A DNA stretch of 64,000 nucleotides from Pogostemon cablin (lineage: Eukaryota; Streptophyta; Magnoliopsida; Lamiales; Lamiaceae), in the NCBI GenBank assembly GCA_023678885.1, contig CM042955.1, forward strand, positions 31,714,088-31,778,087. Reading direction: 5' to 3'. The position numbers and the translations under genes were made by a program. Shown piece after piece: positions 45,389 through 56,398 of the stretch (positions are counted from its first letter, which is position 1; every line of letters begins with the position of its first letter). Below the pieces are notes generated by a model, which was given only the letters and a program-made list of their open reading frames with translations, searched no databases and was not told the origin of the DNA.

Positions 45389-47078
45389 TGACTTGATGGT
45401 AGTTTTCTCAACACACAACTTTAATCCCCAAGTGTGAAGGATATCAATTGTAGTTTCGAAGGTGACCAAGTTATTATCGTCCCCAAGGGACGGATAAATA
45501 TCAATTCAATTATACTCTAGTAAACTAAGACTATTTGGAAATATAATAATGTTGAAATTGAGTAGGAACTATTAATCGAAATAACAAAAGAAAAGATAGA
45601 AGGTTGTGGTCAAGTAAGATGATAGGTAGTTCGTCAGGTCATCCGGTTTCATTCATTAATTCATACTTTTGTGTGTCGATGTCCGACTCTGCCTTGTGGT
45701 TTATGGACGCATCACTAACCCATTCAAATCTACTCTATAGACACAAGTAGATAAGCGTTTGACACGTGTGAATATCCTCGGAGCAAGATGTATACTTTAC
45801 CCCCCTTTCTAGGTACTATCATAATTAATTATTTCCCGTGCACTTAGTACTCTAACCCGATTTGATCTCCCTTTATAGGTACTATAAAGTTATACTCTTT
45901 ATCCTACTTATTAACCCGAATGATTCAATTAACAAGTATTCATATAAGATAGTTCTAATAAGACTTCGGAATCCCTTCACTTAGAATTATAACAATAAAC
46001 CCTGCTCCTTAGTGAACGCACTCAACCAATAACCATGCTATGTATTCAGACTCTACACAATGATTATTGATGCACAAAACGAATATGAGTATGGATTAAA
46101 AAAACACAATCTTATATAAAATAAACCACGAGTAGTGTTGTACGGAGTATACACACGAAAGATAAATCAACTCATGAAACCTTCATATCCTAGAACTACC
46201 GAAGCGGCTCTAGCCCATGATTGATCTAGGAACAATCATGGTCAGATGGACCGATCTTACTTGAACCTCCAGCGGAGCTCTGTCACAGCCCTCCGGATGG
46301 TGGAAGATCGTCTCCTCCAATCCACGTCTCCTTATCTCCTTATGATTCTCGATCAAAAGCTCTTCGTACTTGGACGCGATTGCTCTCCTCTTTCTGCCTG
46401 CATGAGCCTTCTTTTATACTTGTAATCACGTCTCTAGGGCTTGGAATTGGCTTTTCAAGTGATCCCACGTGTTTTGGCCTCGAAAAATCCGGATAAGGTA
46501 AGTTTCCGCACGTAGGTTTGACCTCGTCAAACAGGTCGAACCACTGGCCACAGGTCGAACCCCAAGTCGAACCCCGCTACTGGAAGAATTCTGCACTGGT
46601 TCGACCTCTTGAACAAGTCGAACCTCTCAGGACTTGGTCGAACCTCATCACTGGACAATTTCTGCTCTTGGTTCGGCCAACCGTCAGGTCGAACTCCCAA
46701 CATCGTGGTCGAACCCAGCTTCTCACGAACTGGTTCGACCATGGTTCGACCTGATGAACAGGTCGAACCCCTCGAGTCGTGGTCGAACCTACTTCCTGTA
46801 CTTCTCCAACACTGGTTCGACCTGCTGGAGAGGTCGAACCCTCCTCCAACAGGTCGAACCTACCTTTTTTCTTGGCGGTTCGCATGGTCTCGACTTCGTC
46901 TCTTCGATTCTTGGCACTTCCACTCTGTTTTTGCTATGAAAACCACTCAAATAGCTCCACCAACACCTGATTCATGCTAATTCACAATATATATAGGTTT
47001 TCCACCTATTTCCACATCAAAACTCTCCAAAACTTGCACAAAACATGGTGCCAAACTTGTGAATTTACACACTCATCA
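45389..47078 (-). repeat. 5' LTR of element A
   Basis: Same length as the other LTR. The TATAAAA promoter box is at 46418-46412 on the minus strand. One GGTCGAACCCCAGGTCGAACC unit present in the left LTR is shorter here, and another is longer, so the array has changed length since insertion. Confidence 0.92.
46512..46862. repeat. GGTTCGACC / GGTCGAACC array in the 5' LTR of A
   Basis: The counterpart of 39067-39418. It lies upstream of the promoter box and so is in U3. Confidence 0.92.
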
Positions 47079-47083
47079 TATAC

Positions 47084-47366
47084 GTATTCAGTGATTTGTA
47101 TGAACATTAATAAAGTGGTGGTGGGGCGAAATGTGGTGAGTCTGAAAGAGTGTGTTTAATTTAGAGGTGATTGTGTGGAGAGCTGCAGCATGCTCGGTGA
47201 TTGCTGCAGCGATTGTTGTGCCTCCATCGGCATGACTTGTTGGTGGAACTATTAGTGGTTCACTTATTCATATTTTTTCCTAGGGAATGCTAGCTATCCA
47301 CACCCATGTTAACAAATTAATAAAAATACCACCACCTAAAAGATTAAAATAGCCTTACTAAAAACA
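47084..47366. other. Spacer between element A and a Stowaway MITE
   Basis: Non-coding. GCTGCAGCATG and GCTGCAGCGATTG lie close together near 47190. Nothing recognised. Confidence 0.45.
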
Positions 47367-47368
47367 TA

Positions 47369-47620
47369 CTCCTTCCTTTCTATTTCAAACTTTACGTTTA
47401 TTTTTTTATAGAGATTATGGAGTATAGTATTTTAATATGGAGAGAGGTGAGAGAAATAATATTTTAATGTAAAGTGAGTTGATGTATTAGTGTTGGATGT
47501 GAGTCCCATGTTGATATATTAATTGTTTTAGGTGGGTCCCATATAAAAAAGGAAAATATAAAGATTGAAATTGGACGCCCAAAATAGAAATATGTAAAAA
47601 TTGAAATGGGATGGAGGAAG
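47369..47620. mobile_element. Stowaway MITE
   Basis: It begins CTCCTTCCTTTCTATTTCAA after TA (47367-47368) and ends TTGAAATGGGATGGAGGAAG before TA (47621-47622). Length 252 bp; the interior GTGGGTCCCAT is typical. Confidence 0.88.
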
Positions 47621-47622
47621 TA

Positions 47623-49030
47623 TATCAACACTCGCGTTTTTTACATGCACCTATCGAGTAAATTACAATACCAGTCTCACCTCTTACAGTACCATTTGGG
47701 TTTAGACCCAATAGTCTTGAATTCATTCATAGACATTTTTTTCCTGCAATAATGGTCCCACTGTTAAGTTTCTCATTACTCCGTTAAGCAATTTTGGTCT
47801 CACTAGACAATACTTTAATATAGGAACCAAAAAGCAAGATTCTTGCATTTTTAGCCCCCAAGCAGATGTGCAGTCAGCTTTTGGAGGGCAACTTTGGAGG
47901 GAAATTTTACTCAATTTTTTTCTTATATAAGCACCACAACCACAATCCTAAAGCCACTAAAAACCAAACAAAGAGATAGAAGAGCCATACTTCTCATCTT
48001 GGACAAATCTACATTAATTTGAGATTTTGTAAGATTATCAACATCATCGCAACCCATTCAAGGAGAAATCTTGAGTCTTCCTTCCATAGGAATAGCCGGA
48101 TTTCTTCTTCGTTCAAATAATATGAGAGCTGCAGCTATTTTATACTTGCGTTTCACCTACAAAAGATAAAACAAATTCCAAATTTATTAGTACTTCAAAA
48201 CTCAGCTAAAATCAACATTCTCAAGCAAATCGGTCTTCTATACATATAATTATTACTCAAATAATATGGATATAGAGAAATTTTATCTACAAGCACCTCA
48301 ATAAGTTTCCCAGATGCAGTCAAATACTTCAATTTTGTAGATAATATTCTCTTACATATACAATGGCATTGTAAGACCAAGTTTTCAACACTTTAATTAT
48401 AAAGACACAATCATCCTGAAATTATTGATCAATTAAAATAGATTTACAAAAGCAACACACTTGACATTTGAAATCCATATAATAACCAACAAAAGGTTGC
48501 AACTAAAAAATAGAGTTCATGATGCTTCAATTTTCTGATTCTGCAAGAAAAGAAAAATAATTCAACCTCAGGATTTGTATACATCTTTTCTTTTCCTTTT
48601 TTAAAAAATAAATAAAAAAATGTAATTGAAAAATTAGAGAAACAATATAAAGTTATCTTGCTTTGCATTCTCCTCTACCATCATCCTAAAGTAAGAAACA
48701 TAATCAACTAACATCAATTATGTAGGTTAATTTTCCCACATCGAATAAATAGAAAGTGCACAACATGTTAATATTGTCCAAGGCTTCTGTAGATTGTATT
48801 CAAGCCACATGAAGCTCTTACAACTTATTATATAAACCATGATAAACTATCAACATTTTTTTTAAATCTTATGTACAAGTGGATTATATGTAGTAACTTT
48901 GACTTCTAATAAAAATTGCCAACTCCACAATAACCTGATGAGTAATGATTAAATACAAGTGACCTACCATGCACTAGTTCATCATTGCTTTGAGACAAAG
49001 CCATAAAGCTCTCTTCATGTTTAGTGGCAG
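47623..49030. other. Spacer, no recognised gene
   Basis: Scattered short open frames only. 48040-48180 in minus sense looks like a leader followed by intron-like DNA, but no protein family was recognised. Confidence 0.4.
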
Positions 49031-50045
49031 GAATCCGTATCATAGCTAACCTGGCTCTCTCCCTTGAGCCACATCAATTTTCCATGACACTCATGTTCCT
49101 CCACTTATCCCAAAGATCGATTCACAACCTCCATCTGACCATCAGTTTGCGGATGGTAGGCACTACTAAAGTTCAATTCTGTGTTCGCCATACACCACAG
49201 AGTCTGCCAAAAATGACTAAGAAAATATGAATCCCGATCGGAGATAATAGATGGGAAGCCCATGCAAACGAAATATCTCACAAAAAAAATATTTGCCACA
49301 TTCACAGTGTCAACAGTCTTCTTGCATGAAATAAAGTGCACCATCTTAGAGAATCTATCAACCACAATATAAATAGAATTGTTTCCCTTTGGGTTCGTGG
49401 AAGACCCAAAACAAAATCCATGCTAACAGAATTCCATGGACGAGAAGAAATTGCCCAACATTAGTTGTTCCTTTTGAAAGCTGGCACACATGACACGAGA
49501 TATAAATTTAGCTATTTTTCCCAACGAGCAGTAGGCCAAAAGAACCGACATTGCAATATCTCAATAGAATGATCACGATCAACATGTCCAACACCATGTA
49601 CCTCTGCAATAATTTTTTAGCGTAGGCTGCAATCAAGAATACAAAGGCAAATTCCTCGGAACAAGAAGCCATCAACAAGAGAATAACCCTCGTGTCAACC
49701 ATCCACAAGAATACCAAGAATGGGACCAAAGAAAGCATCAGAGACATACAAATTACGAAATGTGTCGAATCCTACCACTTTAACATGCATGTCAACCAAT
49801 AAAGTATGACGGTGACTCAAAGCATCGGCGACGCAGTTTGAGACACCAAATTGATGACGGACCACAAAAGTAAATTGTTGAAGATAAGCTGACCATTTAG
49901 CATGACGAGCTGAAAGAGATTCCTAAGTAGCAAGATGTTTGAGAGCTTCATGATCCGTACATAAAACAAACTCTCGTAGGAATAAGTAGTGTTGCCAATG
50001 TCGAATAGCTTGTACCATGGCATAGAACTCAATGTCATAAGTACT
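49030..50045 (-). pseudogene. Element D pol, 3' part: RNase H end and integrase
   Basis: Minus strand. At 50045-49840 the RNase H/connection reads YDIEFYAMVQAIRHWQHYLF and DHEALKHLAT, then a TAG, then SARHAKWSAYLQQF. At 49365-49105 the integrase core reads VDRFSKMVHFISCKKT, SDRDSYFLSHFW and AYHPQTDG, with E in the GQMEVVNRSL segment, so D, D and E positions are present. Between them the frame is lost more than once. It stops abruptly near 49030 with no C-terminal integrase domain. The sequence is of the chromovirus-like Ty3/Gypsy kind. It continues at 58914 once the inserted elements are removed. Confidence 0.85.
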
Positions 50046-50786
50046 TGTTGAGAGTGAAATTTTACGTATTTTAGGTCTCACATTACACCTTTTTTATAGA
50101 ATGTGGCCATGATTTTGTGTAGAATGATGTGGTTTTCATATCTTCCATAATTAAGATGCTACTAAGGTGTTTTGTTGAATTTTGAAGGGTAAAACATGAT
50201 CAAAAGTTTAAAGTTAGAATGAAGAGTTAAAGTGTAAAGGAATGGTTAAAAACACACATCTACATTGCATAATTTTTTTGTATTCGTGTAGAATTCCAAA
50301 TTGATTATATGATACATGGTTGGAAAGGCATGGAAGAGAGAATCGTTATGGTATAAGAATCACTCAAATCGGAGTTCGGATGAGGAAGTTATGTTCAAAA
50401 TCGTGAGGTCGCGCAGCTGCCGACGGGAATTTTCGAAAATTTCCTAAAATTAGCCCATCTTTCCTATTTTCTTGGAGCACAATTAATTTTCTTATCTCAT
50501 TCCCTTCTCATACCTATATATATTTCACATCATTATTCATAAGAAACCACCCTCCACAAGGGGATCACCCCCTACCATCCATCATCTACCATCATCCACA
50601 TACGTCCCATCATCCATCCACACTGAAGGAGATTTAAGGGTCGTTCAAGAGGGAGACCATTCAACTTGAGAGACGGAGAAGGAATCTGAGACAACTCCAA
50701 CACTAGGATTTTTCTATTCCTTTATTTTCTTTTGGTTTATCAAGACTTCTGGTATAAATTTGATAGCCATGGGAGTTGCTTGTAAC

Positions 50787-50801
50787 CCCCCCCCCCCCCC
50801 C
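50787..50801. repeat. Poly-C run
   Basis: About 15 consecutive cytosines in C1, just before the element B insertion. The matching place in C2 has no such run. Confidence 0.9.
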
Positions 50802-50819
50802 ATGAGCTAATTTTGTTTA

Positions 50820-52751
50820 TGATGAGAGTGAAAATAAGCGTGTTTTAATATCCAATTTAACACCTTTTTGATTGATATTGTAGTCTTATATGAGCACAAG
50901 TATCTTATATTCGATATATGTGAGAATTATGTGTACTTGAGGTGTTTTGTTGTGTTTTAGGTGGAAAAAGGATGAAAAGTGCAAAGTTGGAGAAAATGTG
51001 CAATTTGTGCAAGAATCCTGAAAACGCACATCCAACTTTCATAATTATTCTGTATTGTTGTGGAGCTCAAAACTATTAGTGTCATATATGGTTGGAAAGC
51101 CACTGAAGAGAGGGTCGTTTTGACGTAAAGAACACCATCATTGAAGTCCGAACGAGGAAGTTATGAGCAAAGTAGTGACGCCGCACGAGCTGTGCCGAAC
51201 AGAATTGTAGTGCTATTTTCCATGGCCTGTTAAATATTCAATTCTTAGAGTTTTTGTGATTTCTTTATATAGATAGAAAGCCAAGGAAGATAGGATCGCG
51301 TGAGCGCAAAAATCACTCAATTCAGAGGTCGGATGTGAAAGTTATACGCGAAACGGAGAGACTGCGCAAATCGGTTCGACCTGCTTGAGGTCGAACCGAG
51401 GTCGAACCATGCACCTGAGACTTCCAGTAGGTGGGTTCGACCTGTGGTTCGACCTATGGTCAATAGTTCGACCTGTTTGCTGAGGTCGAACCATCGTGTG
51501 GGAACTTACCAAATCCGTATTTTCGAGGCCTAAACGCGTGTGATCACTTGAAAAGCCCATTCCAAGCCTAAGAGACGTGATTACAAGTATAAAAGGAGGT
51601 CTATACAGCCCCGAAAAGAAGAGGAACACAACACAATACAAGAGAGGAGAAGAGAGGCCACAACATACAACACCCCACAAGGGGGGATCACCCCCCAACC
51701 ATCATCCACATCTTTTTCTCCATCCATCCATTACTTTGAAGATTCGTTTGTGGAATCAAGAGGAGAACCAAGAGGAGAATTCTAGACGGAGAAGGATGCG
51801 ACGACGCCCACATCTAAGGGTTTATTTGTTTCCTAATTTAACTTGTATTTTCCGGACATCCGGGTATGATCTATCCAACACCCATGATTGTTCTTCGTAA
51901 CATCATGGGCTAGAGCCTTTTTGGTAGAACTAGGGTTGTGAAGGTTTTATCTAGTTAATTGAACTTCCATGTGTATACTCCGTACAACACTACTTGTGGT
52001 TTATTTTATATAAGATTGTGCCTTTTTAATCCATACTCATAGTCGTTTTGTGCATCAATAATCGTTGTGTAGAGTCTGAATACATAACATGGTTATTGGT
52101 TGAGTGCGTTCACTGTGGAGCAGGATTTTAAGTTATAATTCTAAGTGAAGGGATTCTGAAGTCTTATTAGAACTATCTTATATGAATACTTATTAATTGA
52201 ATTGAATTCGGGTTAATAAGTAGGATAAAGAAGATAATTTCATAGTACCTATAAAGGGAGATCATATCGGGTTAGAGTACCAATCCTAGGGGAAAATAAT
52301 TGATACTGATAGTACCTAGAAAGGGCGGTGAATTATATCTCTTACTCCGAGGTTATTCACAAATGTTACACGTATATTTACTTGTGTCTATAGAGTAGAT
52401 ATGCATAGTTTAGTGATGCGTCCATATTCCACAAGGCAGAGTCTGACATTGACACATGGAAGGGAAGTTAATTAGTGAAACTGGATTATCCTAGAGCTAC
52501 ATATTCTCCTACTTGATCCACTTTCGTATCCTTCAAGTGATAGTTTATTTTATTTGTTATTTAATTTCCAGCATATTAGTTGTTAGATAACCATTAAAAC
52601 GTAATTGCCTTGTCTTAATTAATTTAGATAATAATTAAATTGATAATACGCCGTCCCTTGGGTTCGATATTCACTTGATCACCTTTCGATACTACAATTG
52701 ATATCCTTCATACTTGGGGATTAATTTTGCGTGCAAAGAAAACGCGCATCA
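50820..52751 (+). repeat. LTR of element B
   Basis: It begins TGATGAGAGTG and ends AACGCGCATCA (1,932 bp). TATAAAA is at 51588-51594. The GGTTCGACC array (51373-51496) lies directly after GACTGCGCAAATC and about 100-215 bp upstream of the box. The block from the array to the box (ACTTGAAAAGCCCATTCCAA) is also in LTR A. Confidence 0.88.
51373..51496. repeat. GGTTCGACC / GGTCGAACC array in the LTR of B
   Basis: About seven units in 124 bp, in both orientations. Confidence 0.92.
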
Positions 52752-52757
52752 AGTTCT

Positions 52758-52775
52758 TGGCGCCGCTGCCGGGGA
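52758..52775 (+). other. Primer-binding site of element B
   Basis: TGGCGCCGCTGCCGGGGA six bases after the LTR end; same as element A. Confidence 0.88.
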
Positions 52776-52938
52776 CGGCTGTTATTATTGATTTTATTAT
52801 TTCTAGTTGATTAAGATTTTTTTTCTTTTTCTTTTATTTGTGATTATTTATTTCTATCTAACCTTGAAATTTTCCGGGTTACTTGTGCGCTTGTAAAAGG
52901 AGAGGAAGGAAAAGAAGGAATAACACATTGATCTAAAC

Positions 52939-54159
52939 ATGGCCGGAGCAAGGCAGAATTCGGATAATGTTGCCATACGTGAAATTTTCACGAACTTTGG
53001 GAATGTCAACATGGGGTTGATAGGAGCAAGGGGGGAAGATGATGATTTTGAGATACACCCCGCTCTTATTAACATGGTAGAGAATAATCCCTTTTCTGGA
53101 GGTTGTTTTGAAGATTCATATCAGCATCTCCGAAGATTTTTTGGTTATGCAAACACTCAAAAGGGCAGTGGAGCGAATGATAATGCTAGGCGGATCGCCT
53201 TATTCAAGTTCTCTTTAATTAATAAGGCGGAAGCTTGGTATGAGACCCTTGATCCAGCCGATTGCAATACATGGGACCAACTGCAGCAGAAGTTCTTGGA
53301 GAGATACATGCCACCCTCAAGGATCTTAAGAATGAAGTAAGAGATCACTCGATTTGTTATGAATCAGGGTGAGAAATTTTATGAGGAGTGGGACAGGTTT
53401 AAAGACATGCTCAGGAGGTGTCCACAGTATGGAATGCCGAAGGGTGAATACATAAGCATCTTCTACTATGGATTGGATTGTGAGTCGCGTATTTTTATTG
53501 ATGCATCATCAGGAGGAGCGCTGTTATCAAAGACAGCACTTGAAGTGGAAAAGTTGTTTGAAGACATCTCTATGAATTCACGTGACTGGCCAATAGAGAG
53601 AGATAGAGGATCATATGTACTTGGCAAGGTGGCGCAGGTTGAATATCAAGTGAAGCCGAATAGGGATGATGAGATCGTCTCTAGTCTAGCTAACATCAAC
53701 AAGCTACTAGAGTTCCAGCAGAGGCAGATCACAGAGTTGACACAAAGGGGGCCTAATATGAAGCAGCAAGAAGTGAAGAGTGATGAAGATACCTTCAATC
53801 GATACATGGCTGAGAACGATGCAAGGGTTGACCACATCGAAGCTAGAATGAATGTTGATCATGCAGATTTATCTAAGCAGATGAAGGAGCTTACTTTGAT
53901 TATGGGGCAGATGACCGCGAACGTGAATCAATTGACACAAAAATTGGAAGATAAAGCCATCACGTTAAGGTCTGGAACACAGTATGAAGGAACGACTGAG
54001 CCGAAATCAAAATCTGAAGCCAAAGGAGCCCGATTCGACCTGATTCGACCAACACAAGAGGTCGAACCATGCAGGGTAGGTCAAATCGGAGCACTGGACA
54101 TGATCAGGAGAAGACTCAGTATTGGTTCGACCAAGCTCCATCTGATTCGACCTGGCTAA
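52939..54159 (+). pseudogene. Element B gag, one in-frame stop
   Basis: Start ATG 52939 (MAGARQNSDNVAIRE). The core matches A's gag (YETLDPADCNTWDQLQQKF, RYMPPSRILRMK, then WDRFKDMLRRCPQYG). The single TAA at 53338-53340 is four codons before the position of A's stop. The rest is open up to the motif array, where this frame ends at 54159 and a second frame takes over. No zinc knuckle. Confidence 0.88.
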
Positions 54160-54640
54160 CAGGTCGAACCTTGGTCGAACCCGACCATTCCGAGCACTCT
54201 ATTTTTCCAGAAGACCGGTTCGACCACAGCCTTATTGGTTCGACCTGGATACCAAGTCAAACCCTAGTCGAACCGCATCAAGCGAAACACTCTATTTCAG
54301 ATCATCATCGGTTCAACCACGTCACTCATGGTTCAACCACACCTACTGGTCGAACCCAGGTCGAACCGGAGGCCAAAGACCATGCAGAGAGCAGATTCGA
54401 CTTGGGAGAAAGTGGTTCGACCTGGTCACAAGGTCGAACCCAGGTCGAATCACATAATCAGAGAGAGAATCAAGTTTCAGAAGAGTGGTTCGACCACTAA
54501 GTGCCTGGTTTGACCTGTCGAACAGGTCGAACCCAGGTCGAACCCAAACTAAAAAGTGAGAATGGACTTCCAGGAGCTTGGTTCGACCACTATGTACCTG
54601 ATTCGACCAGTACCCCTGGTCGAACCCAGGTCGAATTCTC
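54028..54640. repeat. GGTTCGACC / GGTCGAACC array in the coding stretch of B
   Basis: The longest array in the window (about 610 bp), in the same place relative to gag as in A. Many units are decayed (GATTCGACC, GGTTCAACC, GGTCGAATC). Confidence 0.92.
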
Positions 54641-55085
54641 TCAGAACGCACCCGTTTCTGGGCCAAATGCTCCGCATGATGTTGATGCTACTCCAGCACC
54701 ATTACATGAGCAGAATACTGAGCTTACAATGGAGAAGAAGTGGGAAAGAGCAAAGAAGTTGAGAGCGGAGAAGCTTAGACTACAGATGGATAATGAAGAT
54801 GTGGTTTTCTCTCTTGATCATGCAATGAAGATGCCCATGGAGACTCAATCGTGCAAGAGCATTGATATGGTTTCTAACTTGTTTAATCTTGATTTTTCTA
54901 AGGCAGATGATTCTGAATTTAAGTGGAAGATTGACAAGGAGGTGTCTAGACCGCCATGGGAAGAAGGTAATTTCAATGATCATATTTTTGTGACCAAGAA
55001 AGGTGAGGTATTAGGTGTAGACAAGAAGAGGGAAAGAAAGTATTTGAAGGTGAGGATGCGAGAAGACCGTCCTCTACCGTCGTGA
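54069..55085 (+). pseudogene. Element B repeat-rich ORF with protease deleted
   Basis: An open frame offset from gag runs through the array. A TAA at 54498-54500 interrupts it and it then continues to 55085. After the array it keeps the linker KKWERAKKLRAEK and then jumps directly to LRLQMDNEDVVFSLDHAMKM, which in A lies after the protease. The whole retropepsin domain and its N-terminal extension (about 215-220 codons in A) are missing without loss of frame. The tail RERKYLKVRMREDRPLPS matches the end of A's ORF. Confidence 0.8.
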
Positions 55086-55682
55086 CTCTACGACGTTAAA
55101 CATGAGCGCCTGTTGGGGGCTTGCCCTTCCATTTTACTGCTTTATTTCTTTCGTGTGAGTAAGAAATTTTTATATTTAAGGTGCTTATTATTCGGCAATT
55201 ACATCTTTGCAAACTTAGTTTCAACTTACGTTTTTACTAAGTTTGGGGGGGTGTGATGTACTTACCTCATTGAAGCACCAAGAATATAATCTTTTCTTTG
55301 TAATGTTTGCTAGGGGAGTTGATTTTTTGCGGTATATTGAAACTTTAATCGGTTTTGATGTGTCGATTTTTTGCAATTTGCCTAGTGTTCAGTGGTGTTT
55401 CTAGTGTGTGGAGTCGATTGCATAGTCAATTAATTCTTTCGTATAGTTCTCCTATTTTATTATTGATGAATCATGTGATGATGAGTATGCTTGAGCTTTG
55501 ATGATAGAAAAGGGTAACTAGGTGGCAAGACGAGTTCTACATTGAGGTTTTGACTCGAGGAGCTCGTGCGTACGTTGAAGAAAAATCAGGTGCCCTCGTT
55601 TTCTTTTTTTAATTTTTATATGTGCTTTTAATTCATAGGAGTGGAAGGATTGTGTTTATGGTGGTGATCCATGTGAGCTTAT
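55086..55682 (+). other. 3' non-coding part of element B
   Basis: Contains the block shared with A and the purine tract AAGTTTGGGGGGGTG followed by TGATGTACTTACC. No ORF recognised. Confidence 0.6.
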
Positions 55683-56238
55683 TTCATAGTACTCTATAGA
55701 CACAAGTAAATATGCGTGTAACACGTGTGAATAACCTCGGAGCAAGAGATATAATTCACCCCCCTTTCTAGGTACTATCAGTATCAATTATTTCCCCCTA
55801 GGATTGGTACTCTAACCCGATATGATCTTCCTTTATAGGTACTATGAAATTATCTTCTTTATCCTACTTATTAACCCGAATTCAATTCAATTAATAAGTA
55901 TTCATATAAGATAGTTCTAATAAGACTTCGGAATCCCTTCACTTAGAATTATAACTTAAAACACTGCTCAACAGTGAACGTACTCAACCAATAACCATGT
56001 TATGTATTCAGACTCTACACAACGATTATTGATGCACAAAACGACATGAGTATGGATTAAAAAGGCACAATCTTATATAAAATAAACCACAAGTAGTGTT
56101 GTACGGAGTATACACATGGAAATTTAATTAACTAGATAAAACCTTCATAACCCTAGTTCTACCAAAAAGGCTCTAGCCCATGATGTTGCGAAGAACAATC
56201 ATGGGTGTTGGATAGATCTTACCCGGATGTCCGGAAAA
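55683..56238 (-). repeat. Inverted LTR fragment of element B
   Basis: Reverse complement of about 51840-52408. It carries the B-type CCTAGGATTGGTAC variant rather than the A version, so it derives from a B-family LTR. Confidence 0.85.
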
Positions 56239-56398
56239 TACAAGATAAATTAGGGTAACAATTTTAAGGTTTGAAGGATAAATTTAATTGATTTGGAGAC
56301 CTAGACCAATTTTGTGAATTCATGCAGTTGATATTCTGATTTTACTTAATTTATTCAGACTTTATTTTTCTGCTTCGTAACGTCTTCATATTAAATTC

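Larger units (their letters stand above)
37935..47083 (-). mobile_element. Element A: Athila-like LTR retrotransposon lacking RT and integrase
   Basis: The element is 37940-47078 (9,139 bp), with TATAC on both sides (37935-37939, 47079-47083). It reads on the minus strand. Order: 5' LTR 45389-47078, primer-binding site TGGCGCCGCTGCCGGGGA (45370-45387), gag, protease ORF, a long non-coding 3' part, polypurine tract (39630-39641), 3' LTR 37940-39629. The LTRs are both 1,690 bp and by eye differ at a few percent of sites, so insertion is fairly recent. No reverse transcriptase, RNase H or integrase was found. It would need another element's polymerase. Confidence 0.93.
50820..56245 (+). mobile_element. 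Element B: Athila-like gag-only retroelement with an inverted LTR piece at its right end
   Basis: Plus strand. LTR 50820-52751, primer-binding site 52758-52775, gag 52939-54159, then a motif array and a short ORF to 55085. A block shared with A follows (GTTAAACATGAGCGCCTGTT), then a purine tract (55238-55254). The right end is not a normal 3' LTR: 55683-56238 is the reverse complement of part of B's own LTR. It sits inside C1. The right boundary is uncertain by about 15 bp, and no clean 5-bp duplication was found. Confidence 0.8.

Noticed and set aside
43183..54640. GGTTCGACC as a Pol III B box array
   Set aside because: GGTTCGA matches the B box start, but the final conserved C position is usually T or A (GGTTCGACCT), no A boxes accompany the copies, and both orientations are equally common. 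Kept only as a speculation.
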